Shown: positions 34,877-45,959 of the stretch, piece after piece
Layout of the letters: each line of letters begins with the position of its first letter
How positions within the stretch are numbered: position 1 is the stretch's first letter
Source of the DNA: Sipunculus nudus
Taxonomy: Eukaryota; Annelida; Sipuncula; Golfingiida; Sipunculidae
DNA length: 64,000 nt
Direction of reading: 5' to 3'
NCBI GenBank assembly: GCA_026874595.1
Contig: CM049317.1
Span: 66,258,618-66,322,617 of the forward strand
Notes under the pieces: model-generated
What the model was told of the DNA's origin: nothing
What the model saw: the letters and a program-made list of their open reading frames with translations, nothing else
Databases searched by the model: none
Position numbers and translations under genes: made by a program

Positions 34877-35565
34877 GTAAATTTTCTACCTTAAGATTGC
34901 GAATTACTGATTTCTTATCTATGTTATACCACTCAACTTATATCATGTAAACTTGTCTGTGACCACACCTTAAAATACCTTTTTTTTGTGTTTATCTCTT
35001 AGGAATTATGTGAAGTGTGCCCTAATGAGGGACATTTCCTAAATCTTCCCCGTAAATCCCGAAACATTTGACATTTTTTCATGAAGGAGCTACTGCAATG
35101 CCATCTGTCAGGAGATTTGCAAACAATGCCAAAACTGGTTTTATATTTTAACTTTGATGCTTGAGCCTTTATCCAGGATAACTTTTCTTTCTATATACTC
35201 AAATTCACTTTTTATGTTCTGTTTCTAGTTAAGGTTAAATATCTAAACACTTTCGTTTAATTGCAGCTTTAAATAAGCTTTATATTCTCTGGTTTGATTT
35301 TATAAAATCAGTTTTTATCAGTCTTTCTTATTACTTGAATTCAAAAATGTTAATTGTAAAAAATGTAAAATATTATACATATACATGAAAAATTTATATC
35401 AGTAACTGAAATAAACTTCAATTTTGAACTAGTGGAGGTACTGGGAATGAATTAAAGATGTATTTTACTTTAACAAAATAATAGTATTATTTTAGGAATT
35501 AATGACTGAACATTTAAATATCTGGATGATTATTGACTACTTACTTCATGAATGGTCAGCTTCAG

Positions 35566-35712
35566 GCCACCGAAGTGTTTGGGTGAAGTTCAAAAGTCAT
35601 CTCGTGAAGGATGATAGACTTTCATACATATTCAGCGATACTATAGCTCAGACACTGGACGCACTGGCGCTGCCTTATCAGAATTACCCACTTTTCCATC
35701 GATGTGACATCA
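35566..35712 (+). CDS. HNMT-like copy 1, exon 3
   Basis: The acceptor GCTTCAG/GCC and donor GACATCA/GTATGT bound 147 bases in the right phase on both sides. The reading GHRSVWVKFKSHLVKDDRLS, then YIFSDTIAQTLDALALPY and FHRCDI matches the human HNMT stretch after motif IV (WDKLWKKYG region through MDISDCF). The frame is intact. Confidence 0.75.
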
Positions 35713-36358
35713 GTATGTAGTCAATCCTTTCTGCTTTTATTAGTAAAATGTAAAGCACTCACCTAATTGAAATATGTCATGAATGTCTATAAACATGATC
35801 ATCGATTAATAAACTAGTCAATTAAAACAGCATACATATATACTTTGGTTACCTTTCTGTTTGCATGGGCTTAAAATTCCCCATATTCGCAAAAAGACTA
35901 ATTATTATATTTCACAGAAGATCATGAACTGTTAACCCTGTAAATATAAAGCTGATCAAAGTATATATGTGGCTCCAAAACAATTTACACAGTTTTGTAC
36001 TTAAACATCAAAATATCATATGATCACTGGAAGACAAGTAATTAATAGAAATGTATCGCCAAGGCCACATAAAAAATTCTTAAGTTCTAACGACTCTGGA
36101 ACAAACATGGTGCAAGCAAACCCATATAACAGTAATTTTTTTTGCTTGGCCTAAACAGGGAAGGGCATAACAAAAGAAAGAAATTCTGTGTGACAACAGC
36201 CTAAAATTGGTAAATTTCTACCCAAAATCAAGATAAACATTCTGATGCATGGAGGTCAAACCTGAGGCACTCAAGAGCCTGAGAAACTAATCTGTGTTTT
36301 TTGGCCTTATCTTACCGACCATTACCTGATCATGGAATATTTACATTATCTTTTACAG

Positions 36359-36558
36359 CTGAGGTGTTCACTGATACAGAAGAGGGACAGATGCTGCTTG
36401 ACTTTTTCACAGGAGTTGTAAATTTTAGAAACACAGCACCTCCAGAGCTAGTGATTGAGTTTTGCAATGAACTTACAAGAATTTCCTTCAAGAAAGATGG
36501 CAGACTGTTTATTAATAATAAAAGTGAGGTATTTGCAATTCAGAAACCATTTGAGTAG
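36359..36558 (+). CDS. HNMT-like copy 1, exon 4 with stop
   Basis: The acceptor CTTTTACAG/CTG is in phase (one base carried). It reads TEVFTDTEEGQMLLDFFTGV, then NFRNTAPPELVIEFCNELTR and KKDGRLFINNKSEVFAIQKP before TAG at 36556. This is the C-terminal HNMT block. An Asn aligned with human Asn283 (FNN in human, INN here) is kept. The exon is intact. Confidence 0.78.
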
Positions 36559-36559
36559 T

Positions 36560-37194
36560 GAGATTTTTTTTTAGCATAACACGAAGCAATGATACTGGCT
36601 TTAGGTTATATTTTATGTTTCTCTGTCTGTCTGAGTATTCTCGCAGGATCGCTCTTAGAGCCAATGTGGCGTATCCCGGATTTGAAACTAGAGGGGACGC
36701 AGCCCAAAAACTCTGAAGGGACTGTTCTGCATCTTTTAGTATGTCAAATATATATATTGGGAAGTACCATTAAAAATGATGCATGGTTACATATAATATT
36801 TCACTACAATCTTTATTTCTGAAATTGCTAAAAGATTATTAACTCATAGGTACATTCAAACTGCATTAACAATGTTTGTTATGTATTTATTTAGTTAAAC
36901 TACTTAAACACAAGAATATTAGTAGTTTAAAATAGTTGTTGAATTATATTTGCCATTTTCAGGATTAAATAATTGTTAAAAATACCTAACTGTTTAGATT
37001 TATTTTAGAAATGATTAAAGTCTTACACTCTTAACATTTACATTACAGTCAATATCTTGCTAAGCTTTTGCTCTTTCATCACAAAATTTCAATAATTTCA
37101 ACAAAAATAGTTTTTCTTTAGGTTAATGGAAACTTTATAAGTGAATATAAGTATTCAATATTATATCAGATTATGTATCTATTATGTACATTAC
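36560..37194. other. 3' flank of HNMT copy 1
   Basis: Up to about 36750 the sequence is shared with the inverted copy (47780-47945 in reverse). After that it is AT-rich. Near 37048-37112 there is a stretch (CTAAGCTTTTGCTC, TTTCAATAATTTCAAC) that recurs, diverged, at 37930-37985 on the other side of the tRNA-like triplet. Confidence 0.5.
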
Positions 37195-37227
37195 ACACAA
37201 TATCTGATACACAGAGGAAGTTGGGGA

Positions 37228-37299
37228 TCCCTGTTAGCTCAGTGGTAGAGCAGACGACCGGCAATCGGAGGGTCATGGGTTCGATTCCCATACGGGGTG
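37228..37299 (+). tRNA. tRNA-like unit 1 (positional anticodon GGC)
   Basis: A 72-base cloverleaf-like sequence. The A box is TAGCTCAGTGG, the B box GGTTCGATTCC, the D stem GCTC/GAGC, the T stem ATGGG/CCCAT, and the acceptor pairs 6 of 7. The anticodon arm is weak: only CGA/TCG pairs, and the loop is CCGGCAA with C instead of the nearly universal U33, giving GGC (Ala) by position. A Pol III terminator TTTTT follows within 10 bases. It is more likely a tRNA-derived SINE head or tRNA pseudogene than a working tRNA. Confidence 0.55.
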
Positions 37300-37532
37300 A
37301 TCCGACTTTTTCTGTGTATTCTTGTTCTATATCTCCATGAGATGGACCAGCATGGCCATTCAACATCTTTCTATATAATATTTGATGCACACCATAAAAG
37401 GCCATCAGTTTATCACTGCTACATGCAAAGTCGCCGTGTCGACACATGTAGTATGTATAATACCAGTCACAGTAGTGACGTCACTTCGCTGGTTCCAATG
37501 AAAGTGTGCTGATACACAGAGGAAGTTGGGGA

Positions 37533-37604
37533 TCCCTGTTAGCTCAGTGGTAGAGCAGACGACCGGCAATCGGAGGGTCATGGGTTCGATTCCCATACGG
37601 GGTG
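37533..37604 (+). tRNA. tRNA-like unit 2
   Basis: Identical to unit 1 over the 72 bases, with the same boxes, the same unusual anticodon loop and the same TTTTT 3' of it. The unit begins 305 bp after unit 1. Confidence 0.55.
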
Positions 37605-37813
37605 ATCCGACTTTTTCTGTGTATTCTTGTTCTTGGCCATTCAACATCTTTCTATATAATATTTGATGCACACCATAAAAGGCCATCAGTTTATCACTGC
37701 TACATGCAAAGTCGCCGTGTCGACACATGTAGTATGTATAATACCAGTCACAGTAGTGACGTCACTTCGCTGGTTCCAATGAAAGTGTGCTGATACACAG
37801 AGGAAGTTGGGGA

Positions 37814-37885
37814 TCCCTGTTAGCTCAGTGGTAGAGCAGACGACCGGCAATCGGAGGGTCATGGGTTCGATTCCCATACGGGGTG
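37814..37885 (+). tRNA. tRNA-like unit 3
   Basis: Identical head, 281 bp after unit 2, followed by TTTTT and then the right direct repeat at 37918. Confidence 0.55.
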
Positions 37886-37929
37886 ATCCGACTTTTTCTG
37901 TGTATTCTTGTTCTATAACACAATATCTG

Positions 37930-38330
37930 GCTTAGCTTTTGTTTATTCTTCACAAAAATTCACCAATTTCAACAATTTTCTTTCTTTTTATGAATATTTG
38001 TTACTTTAAAACGATAATAACTTTTTTTTATTACTTCTTGTTTTTAAGGCTGCGGTGATAAAAACAGAATTTACAGTCTTGCTGACTGTTATTACACAAA
38101 CATAATAACCATGACACAATTACCTCTACTGTATATACAATCACATAATCCTTGCATTCTCTAACCCTAATTGGCCCATCATTTTTTTTTTATAAAAATG
38201 GCTTGTTATCAAAACACACCTGATCGTTGCATTTTACCATGGAACTAACATCACCACAACCATGCATAGAAAGGCATGCAAATATTTATTTACTTCAAAT
38301 GCCATATTTGTATCCGCCAAAACGAAGTTT
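37930..38330. other. AT-rich spacer
   Basis: No gene recognised. The first ~60 bases are a diverged copy of 37048-37112. Confidence 0.4.
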
Positions 38331-39345
38331 TACGGATATTATGTTATTGACCGGGTTCCGCCGCCGCCGCCGCGTTCGTTTCCGGAAGAGTACTCTGAGA
38401 GCACTGGGTAGATTTTTCCCGAAACTTTACACGATTATCGGGTCACATGTGAACTGGTGCCAAAATATTTTGCATTGACCTCTGACCTTTCCTCTCCAGT
38501 GCGCCCATCTGTGCATCTGTTTTGACACATTAACCCACATATCTTTGGACTCGTTTGACCAATCAGGAAAAAGAATTTTGCACAAATGTAGCTCTAAGAT
38601 AGCTTTATAATATACATGAAAAATGGTTGCGCCACCTGACCCCATTTTTGAACAGCGTCCATCTGTTCATCTGCCTTGGGATAAAATCACTCATATCTCT
38701 GCAGTGAGTGGACTAATCCACCTGAAATTTTGCATGTGTATTCATCCTGGATATTTTTTTTTATTTTATGACATGTGCTGCCATCTACATTCACGTTCAG
38801 GCTGCAGACATCCAGGCTTATATCTCAGGACTGGTGTGACGTATCCTCCCGAAATTTTGCACGTGTATAGATCTCACATAGCTCTTTATCATACGCAAAA
38901 CTGATGGCGCCAACCGTAACCGTTTATGTACAGCGTCCATCTCTTTGTCTGCCGAGGGATAACATCACTCATATATCGGCAGTGGTTTGACTTATCTGCC
39001 TAAAATTTTGCATATATATTTATCTTGGATAGCTTATTGATGTTGTGGCAGGTGGCGCCACCTACTATTACGTTCAGACTGCAGACATCCGGGCTTATAT
39101 CTCAGGACTGGTTTGACTTATCTGCCTTAAATTTTGCAATTGTATACAACTTGGATAACTTTCAGGATTTTGTGGCAGATGGCGCCACCTACATACACAT
39201 TTCAGCTGCAGACATCCATGCTAATATGCAACACACCTCTCTCTATTTCCCTTTGCCACTCAATCCATGTCTCACTTCATCTGTCCCCTCTCTGATTTCG
39301 GCGGATACACGTAGCCGCTTGTCGACTACCCGTATTCTAGTTCAT
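38331..39345 (+). repeat. ~1-kb interspersed repeat, copy 1
   Basis: Starts ACGGATATTATGTTATTGAC with a CCGCCGCCGCC run, continues with ~120-bp units (CTCATATCTC, CTGAAATTTTGCA, GGATAGCTT, GGTGGCGCCACC) and ends CTACCCGTATTCTAGTT. A second copy lies in direct orientation at 56556-57440. No coding frame. Confidence 0.75.
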
Positions 39346-39436
39346 ATATGTGTGTGAACTGAAATAATCAAACATAAAATAAATAAAAAAAACTTGCAAG
39401 TGGTTGGCTGCTAGATGTGTTAGCAGAATAAGAAGG

Positions 39437-39454
39437 GGGGGGGGGGGGGGGGGG
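39437..39454. repeat. Poly-G tract
   Basis: A run of about 18 G followed by CGCC. Similar long G (or C) runs occur at 18712, 30433 (C), 43186 and 44208. Confidence 0.8.
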
Positions 39455-40540
39455 CGCCTCTTTGCCCCTGAGTCATATATTACCAGTGTGATAATTTTAT
39501 GATAATTCAAATCAATATTTTTTACCAATTTTCAATAGATATTACAAGGTGATCAGTCCAATGAAATGAAACAGGTGTTTAGTAGATTTCTGTGCAGGAT
39601 AACTTTCTAATTGCAATGCAGTTTATCATTTACCTGCCAGCTCTTTGATAAGTGTTCACAAAGAATTCATTATAAAACATGGTAATACACTCGACTTGGT
39701 TCATATAAACTATTTCATTAACTGTTAAGACTTAGGTGTTCATAGGAGGGAAAGAAAGGTGTAGAATGAATTGTACAATATTTCTTGTGCTTATGATGTT
39801 AAAAATTCCTTAATTCAAATTATCAACTCAGCAAATGTTTATATTGTGCACTGGTTACCAAACTAAACAGTTGATGTCAGAGCTATAGAGAGGAGAGTTG
39901 GCTTGTTTAAGAGCGAAGATAGAGAGAGGAGATAGGAATTAGGGCAGAGAGTAGAGAGAATAGAAACAGATGAGTGCAAAATAAGGCAAACTGTCAGTGT
40001 ACATTTTGGACATTTGTTATTGTTAAATTTGACTGAATAAACTTGGAAATAAATTACACTTAGACTAAAGAATTCTTCTATCTGAGAAATCAGCAACCTG
40101 TGAACAAAAGCACTTAAATGACTCGACGGTGATACATGTATGGATTTCACTGAAAATTTATAATCCTTGTGGGTAAATAAGTTCTTAAATCTTAGAATGG
40201 AAAGAATTTGACAGAGGCAAGAGTTTCACGTCTATTTTGTCCGTTCGGTTTGCTTGTGTGCTCGAGTACCTCAAATCAATAAGAATGAATATCAACAATA
40301 TTTTATGGATTGTGCATCAATGAATATAAGAGTCCACCCACCATGTCTGAGTGGCACAGGGTGTTATACTGTAAACTATGATTAAAATCTTGACCAAAAC
40401 AAAATTTTCCTTGTTTTCGTCTTGCTAATTTAAAATACAGTGAAGCGTCATTTTTCAAAAAGTGAAATGGGTCAATCTTTTCTTTCAGGAAAAAAAAACA
40501 AATTTTCGAAAATTCGGTCTGGGGTCAAGTTGCAAGTTTG
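39455..40540. other. No gene recognised
   Basis: AT-rich, with an AG-rich patch at 39885-39965 (GAGAGGAG repeats). No coding similarity on either strand. Confidence 0.45.
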
Positions 40541-40544
40541 TACG

Positions 40545-41140
40545 ACAGTTATTGACTCTCACCTGTTTAAAGGATACATGTTCGCCCTTTTTACAACAAA
40601 TTCACTGGAAGGAAAGTCAAATGACATCACCATTGTAGACGCTCGGTTAATTTCTTTAACTGCTCTCAAGCAGCAACAAAACGCAAACGCAACAAGTTCA
40701 CGCAAACGAATGAAAGACAAAGGAATAAATTTTTGAATGATTGTAGAGCAAACTAATTAATATTGATAATTTATATTTTGCAGAAATTTAGGTGTCATAT
40801 TGTCGAATACCCAAGCCGACGTCGCAGATTTTAACCTGACATTGTTTTATAAGAATGTTCTTTCTCTTTTTTAACGTCTCGATGATGGCAGGTGTGTCAC
40901 CACGGTCGAGCCGCTCAAGGTTGTCGGATTGTCTTCAAGCAAAACGCCGCCCGTTTTCACTTCTTTGACTCCATATCTCTGACAAGTGACAGCAAGACTA
41001 TCATGTCCGAGTAATGTTCTTCTTTACAGTAAAAGTGAGTTGATGAATAAGCTGAATATCAGCGAGTTTAATCAGATAACAAAACTGGGAACTAACTGTT
41101 CATTAGCCAGGCCGGCATGCTTTGTTTTGACCTCTGTGGC
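40545..41140 (+). repeat. Dispersed inverted duplicate, copy 1
   Basis: This ~600-bp stretch matches 61620-62190 in reverse complement (for example AAGTCAAATGACATCACCAT against its counterpart near 62130, and GGCATGCTTTGTTTTGAC against one near 61640). Frames at 40440-40736 and 40986-41219 are not recognised. It could be an old transposon; no termini are clear. Confidence 0.6.
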
Positions 41141-41422
41141 GGATCCAAGGGGGCCACAGAGGGCCATTGGCGCCCTAGAATTGTTCAGGGTCTTTGAACC
41201 GCAAATGTGTCCTGTATAAAGTTACTTTTTTCATGTTTTCGGGAATTCCTTATCAACCTCTTGACAGTGAAATATAACATCAGGATTATCAGCACTGCAT
41301 GAAATAACCAAATAACAAACAGAACCAGAAATATTAACTTGTCACATGAAATCTTAAGGAATAAAGTCTCCTATCTCCTTTACTGTATCCACTACCAGTG
41401 CATACCAGCAAGTCATTAGGTA

Positions 41423-41429
41423 TTAAAAG

Positions 41430-41471
<42 letters not shown>
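41423..41471. repeat. (AT)n microsatellite
   Basis: An uninterrupted TA run of about 48 bases. Confidence 0.9.
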
Positions 41472-41475
<4 letters not shown>

Positions 41476-41990
41476 ATAATACAGCCCTTAAGTTTGTGAT
41501 AACAACAAAAGACAGGTATGCCAACACCCTGATGGAAGACGTGTGTGGCTGTTAATGAGCTGGCACTGCATAAGCAGCTCTAGTGGAGAATTAAGCTGAT
41601 TCCAGCCAAGCGAAACAACAGTGATGTAATTACATGTATAGTATATCCTTCATGAGTTGACATTAGTGATAGCCTGATGCCCTGGCTATCCCATCCAGTT
41701 GTGCCGGAAGACTGGAGTACATTTAATTTACCCAACATGTCCAGCCATTAGTCACTGCTTTGTGTCTTAGAGCATTTATTATTTTCAGCAACTTTCTGGT
41801 TCAGAAACCGCATGCTAATGTAAAAATTAAAAAAGGCAATCTTCTTAGAAACAGTTTCTTAGGCCTATGCATAGGAGCACCTTTGCTGAAGGTAAGAATT
41901 TGAAGTAATACATTACTCCTGCAAAATCATATAAATATGTCCTGGCAATTTAAATTACTAGTATACCTAAATATAAACCTAAATATTTTA
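41472..41990. other. No gene recognised
   Basis: Unique-looking sequence without coding similarity or clear repeats. Confidence 0.4.
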
Positions 41991-42565
41991 CAAGTGACCC
42001 TAGGGTCATGACGCTCAACTGACTAAGAAGACATTCACAAAACGAATTTAATCATCTGAATGCCAAATTTTGTAGGTGGTATCCCCATTCAACTGAAGCT
42101 TAGCTCAGAGGATATGGGTAATAGTTCTAAGTCCAGTGGTTACTATTTTTGTGCCAGGTCAACGGACAATTGCTGCTTTGAATGTCTAAAAAAATAGAGA
42201 AAAATGTAAAAATTAGGAAAATCCAGGTGGCATCACCAGTGCGCAGGTAATGATGAAACAATCCATGGTCAATATGCATGCAAACAATTATGGTGACCAA
42301 TGCATTAGTTATTCAGATAATTGAGCTTTTGTATCAAATTTTTAATCAATCAAGAGGGGATGGGTACTTTAGAGCCCCATAGCTCACAGGATATGTGTAA
42401 CAGAAACCTAATATCAGGTTTCCAAGGAGATTGTACATGGACCACCCTGGATGTCGTGATAGAAGATCCAAATATAGGTCCAAAGGTTACAATTTGTGCC
42501 CTGTTAACAGACAACCACACCTTTGAAGGTCTCAAAAAAGAGTAAACAAGGGACCCATGGGTCAC
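41991..42565 (-). repeat. HINE-family fragments, minus orientation
   Basis: Two left-facing 3' ends are visible: TGACCCTAGGGTCA at 41995-42008 followed by TGACGCTCAACTGA, and GACCCATGGGTC at 42552-42563 followed by GGTCAGCTGA. Between them is a unit of the ~338-bp family (GAGCCCCATAGCTCA, AATTTGTGCCCTGTTAACAG). The frame at 42321-42545 is accidental. Confidence 0.6.
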
Positions 42566-42939
42566 TATGGTCAGCTGAAGTTGACCTTGATGGTAAAATC
42601 TAAAATAATATCAAATGGAAATGAAGTCTAAGAGGAAAAGGTAATATACACCATGACTGGTTGACATGACTGTTTTGAATTGATGAGTAAGAAATTGTTG
42701 CAAATAATATTATGTGACCAAACTGTGCATTTCCTAATATTAAAATTGAAGCATTGTGAACATAAGATGTATATTATTAACATGATCATTAGTCAGCTTT
42801 TTAATAAATTGACAGTTCAGTAATTTACACATTTGTTTAATTGGATCATTTTTTAATAATATATATAATTTTAAATCTATGTAATTTTTATTTTATAGAA
42901 TGTATACAGTTGAAATGTAACTAATGTCCCAAGTCCACA

Positions 42940-43330
42940 GATGCAAGGACTTGGTGGTGTTGTGGTAGTGGTGGTGTGTATGTGTGTGTGTGTGTGGGGG
43001 GGGGGATGGTGGGATTAACTACACTTCTGCATATATAAATACAGGGAAAACAAAGCCTGATCTCCAATTCTGCTGAGGCAGGAAAAATAATGAACTAATG
43101 TTTGTATTAGATCTTCATTTTTTTAACGAATTAATTTATTTATATCATCAAGAATCATGGTGGTCAATCCATTATTCTGGGGGGGGGGGGGGGATTTGGA
43201 GCCCCATAGCTCAGAGGCAATGAGTAACAGGGACCTGATTTCTGGTTTCCAAGGAGATTTTTCATGGACCTCCCTAGATATGAAGTAAGAAGATTCCAGA
43301 TCAAGCGGTTACAATTTGTGCCTTGCTAAT
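42940..43330. repeat. (GT)n, G-runs and repeat fragment
   Basis: A GTGTGTGTGTGTGTG tract near 42975 and a G-run are followed by the sequence that corresponds to an intact insertion site of the copy C/B retrotransposon (43010-43140). Another piece of the ~338-bp family follows (GAGCCCCATAGCTCAGAGG) with a G-run at about 43186-43199. Confidence 0.6.
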
Positions 43331-44300
43331 AGTAAGGTGGCTTATCGTCAGATTTAGGCCATATCGTTACAGACCGGATAAAAGCACCAAAGTTTGTATA
43401 TGGGTAGAGTACACCAAAACGGATGAATTCAGAGGGGGTGCCCTCATGGACTTCCCACGAGATAAGTTTCAGAGCCTGAAGACCTTCTGTGCCTTGCGTA
43501 TCACAGTCCTCTCTTTTCGCATGGAAATGAAGAGGGGTCGGGAAGGAAAAATCACCTTGGATCTACTACGGTTCAATGAAACACAGTAAATTATATACCA
43601 AAAGGAAGCCAAAGAAGAGTTCTTTCTATCATTACCATTTACATAATAATATCATACACCTATAGCCCAAAAATGTAGAATGGTCACGTGACGATACCTT
43701 TTCTCAAATTAGGGACTGGGTAAGCTACATGCACACAGTTAAACAAGATATTAAGTGTATAAAAGAAAAAAAATGTGCAAATATTTTTCTTGTTCTCTGT
43801 AAATCGTTGCAAATTCAAAATGCAAATTTCTGGGCAAGCACAATGTTTTTTTATCAAAATTTATTTATAAACTATCATAGTCGCTATGTTACAAGAGTGA
43901 GAGAACATTCCTGAAAATATGTTGAAAAATTACAACTTAAACAGCACCTGTTTCAAAATTCACTACAAATTGAAATTTAACACAGAAATAAAACCTTTAA
44001 GACTGCTTTAACAAATAAAACCGGTCATATTATTAATGCCAAATGGTTACAATGCGATATATTAGTTGTATTGGCACACTCTGGAACACAACTTTGGTAG
44101 TTTACTTAATGCAGTTGCATTTTCAAAGGGATGTACAATCAAGATTTGCTTTTAGTCAGGTGGACCCTATCGTTACAGATCGGATATATGGTGGATAGAG
44201 TACACCGGGGGGGGGGGGGGGGGGGCGAGAGTGGGGGGGCGTGATAAAAATATGAAGGGTCAGGGAAATGAAAAGTCACTTCAGATCCGCTTTATCTGGA
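43331..44300. repeat. Two related repeat pieces, no gene
   Basis: ATCGTTACAGACCGGATA and GGTAGAGTACACC near 43360-43415 recur as ATCGTTACAGATCGGATA and GGATAGAGTACACC near 44168-44210, followed by a long G-run at 44208-44226. The frame at 43323-43589 shows no known domain. Confidence 0.5.
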
Positions 44301-45955
44301 TAGAATATTGCAAATAGATATACCAAATTAAGAAAAATACGTTCCATGCAGTTTAACATGTACTTTTTTCAATAAATCTGTCTTGTATTTTGTTATTTAG
44401 CAAACTGTCTTGTTGTATAGTGGTTTTCTACTGTGGCTTAATAAATATAGTGTTACTTGAATATTCATTATTTCATCCAAGTCCTGTAGAATATTAGCCT
44501 ACATTTCTTTTTCCTTTCTATTTCTGCATCCCATTACTGTTGAACTTCAAACCTGTTTTCTATTTTATTTTGGGAATGTAAAAAATTACCAGAGATACAT
44601 GATTCATTTTTCTATATTATATGCATGCTTGCGGTTTAATCAATTTCACAGGCCATTCTATTTCCTGTTTTAGGTTACAAATATCTGTATGAAATGATTT
44701 AATCACGAGCAAGGTGTCTATAAATAAATGAAAGCTTGAAAATATATGTCTGAATAACAGTTTGACCAATTATATTCCAAATCTAAGATATGTGTTATTT
44801 GTAACTCCAAACACTCTCTGAAATTCCCCCAAAAATTTCTTATAGGTTTAGGAATCCAACATTGAGAAACAACTCTAAACAACAGAAGGTGTAGGTAAAC
44901 TCAAGGCAAAGGCCACTTTTCATGACAGATACAACGTGTTTGCTTCTACAAAACTTTAGCTCACACTAAAATGGTGGTCTCAGCATCATAATACAACTTT
45001 AGCATATTCATATTCACTTACATAACTTTGTAATCATAAACCCTTTAACTCAGTCGGACATTTCCTCCTATGTCTTAACAATTTAGAATGTAGAACTTGG
45101 TCTAAACAACGCAGATCGATAATATTACTGACATTTATTTGTATAGAGACATACTTACTCTAACCGGATGAAACACACGTCTGATCTTCATAAGTCCTCA
45201 TTAACTTATTTGTACTCAAAAGGTATCCACAGTCTCAGAGTGTATGAAATTGAAAGCCACAACCAAAATTTGTCATTTCAGGGACATGATCAAAGGGTCC
45301 CTTGTTTGCTAATTATTCAAACATGCAAATTATCTCCTCATATTTGCAAAATACGAAAATGTTTCAAGCAGAAATCAATTCAACAGGATAAAAAGCTAGA
45401 ATTGATTGAGAAATGTTTGGTAGAGATGAATATCAAATTGTCCTGGTTTTGGCCCTGTCTATTTTCATTGAGTTTGAAGTGTTTGCCCTCCAGAGTTGAA
45501 TATTGTAAAAGTAATGCTCGAACACCTCTAATTTAACAACCTCCTCTGCATTAAATCTCCTGGGAAACCTAAAATTTAGGCCACAATGACATATCTTGTG
45601 CAGCCTATGCATGGTTGACATGGTTTCAGACATTGTTAAGATTTGACCCTTTCTAGTGTACACAGTACACATTTTATTCCTCATAAACAATTTGTTTCTA
45701 ATTCAAAATTGAAATAATCCAAATATATACTGTTGTGGTCAGGTAAGAGTTGTAGACAGCCAGGCCATCTGGAATCAAATGTCACTTAATTTCAGTATTT
45801 CTGGTATATTTTAGGGATAAAATTCACACAGAAGTGCAACAAAATCCTCAGTAAATCTAAGTTTATTGTCATGATATTTTAAATACTAATAAAGTAATAT
45901 AACGCCTATAATATTTCGTTTGATCTTGAATGTTGTCATCTACATTTCTAAGTTT
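44300..45955. other. No gene recognised
   Basis: AT-rich sequence. Frames at 45168-45536 (plus) and 45433-45690 (minus) overlap each other and match no family I know. Confidence 0.4.
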
Positions 45956-45959
45956 GTAT

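Larger units (their letters stand above)
37207..37917 (+). mobile_element. Insertion carrying three tRNA-like units
   Basis: Near-identical units of 305 and 281 bp (plus a third partial unit) lie between two copies of ACACAATATCTG (37195-37206 and 37918-37929), a possible 12-bp target duplication. The first unit has an extra ~24 bases (ATCTCCATGAGATGGACCAG) not in the second. Each unit has a tRNA-like head, a TTTTT tract and a ~200-base tail. High identity suggests recent duplication. Confidence 0.6.

Noticed and set aside
34729-34950. Separate gene starting at the ATG in the second half of HNMT exon 2
   Set aside because: It is the same exon in the shifted frame and runs past a splice donor kept in both copies.
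37166-37877. Minus-strand frames with the phrase MGIEPMTLRLPVVCSTTELT
   Set aside because: They are the antisense reading of the tRNA-like repeat units, a common annotation artefact.
38355-38372. CCGCCGCCGCC run as a coding trinucleotide repeat
   Set aside because: The same run is at 56583 in the other copy of the non-coding 1-kb repeat.
43323-43589. Possible gene in an 88-residue frame
   Set aside because: No motif, and its start overlaps a dispersed repeat found again near 44168.
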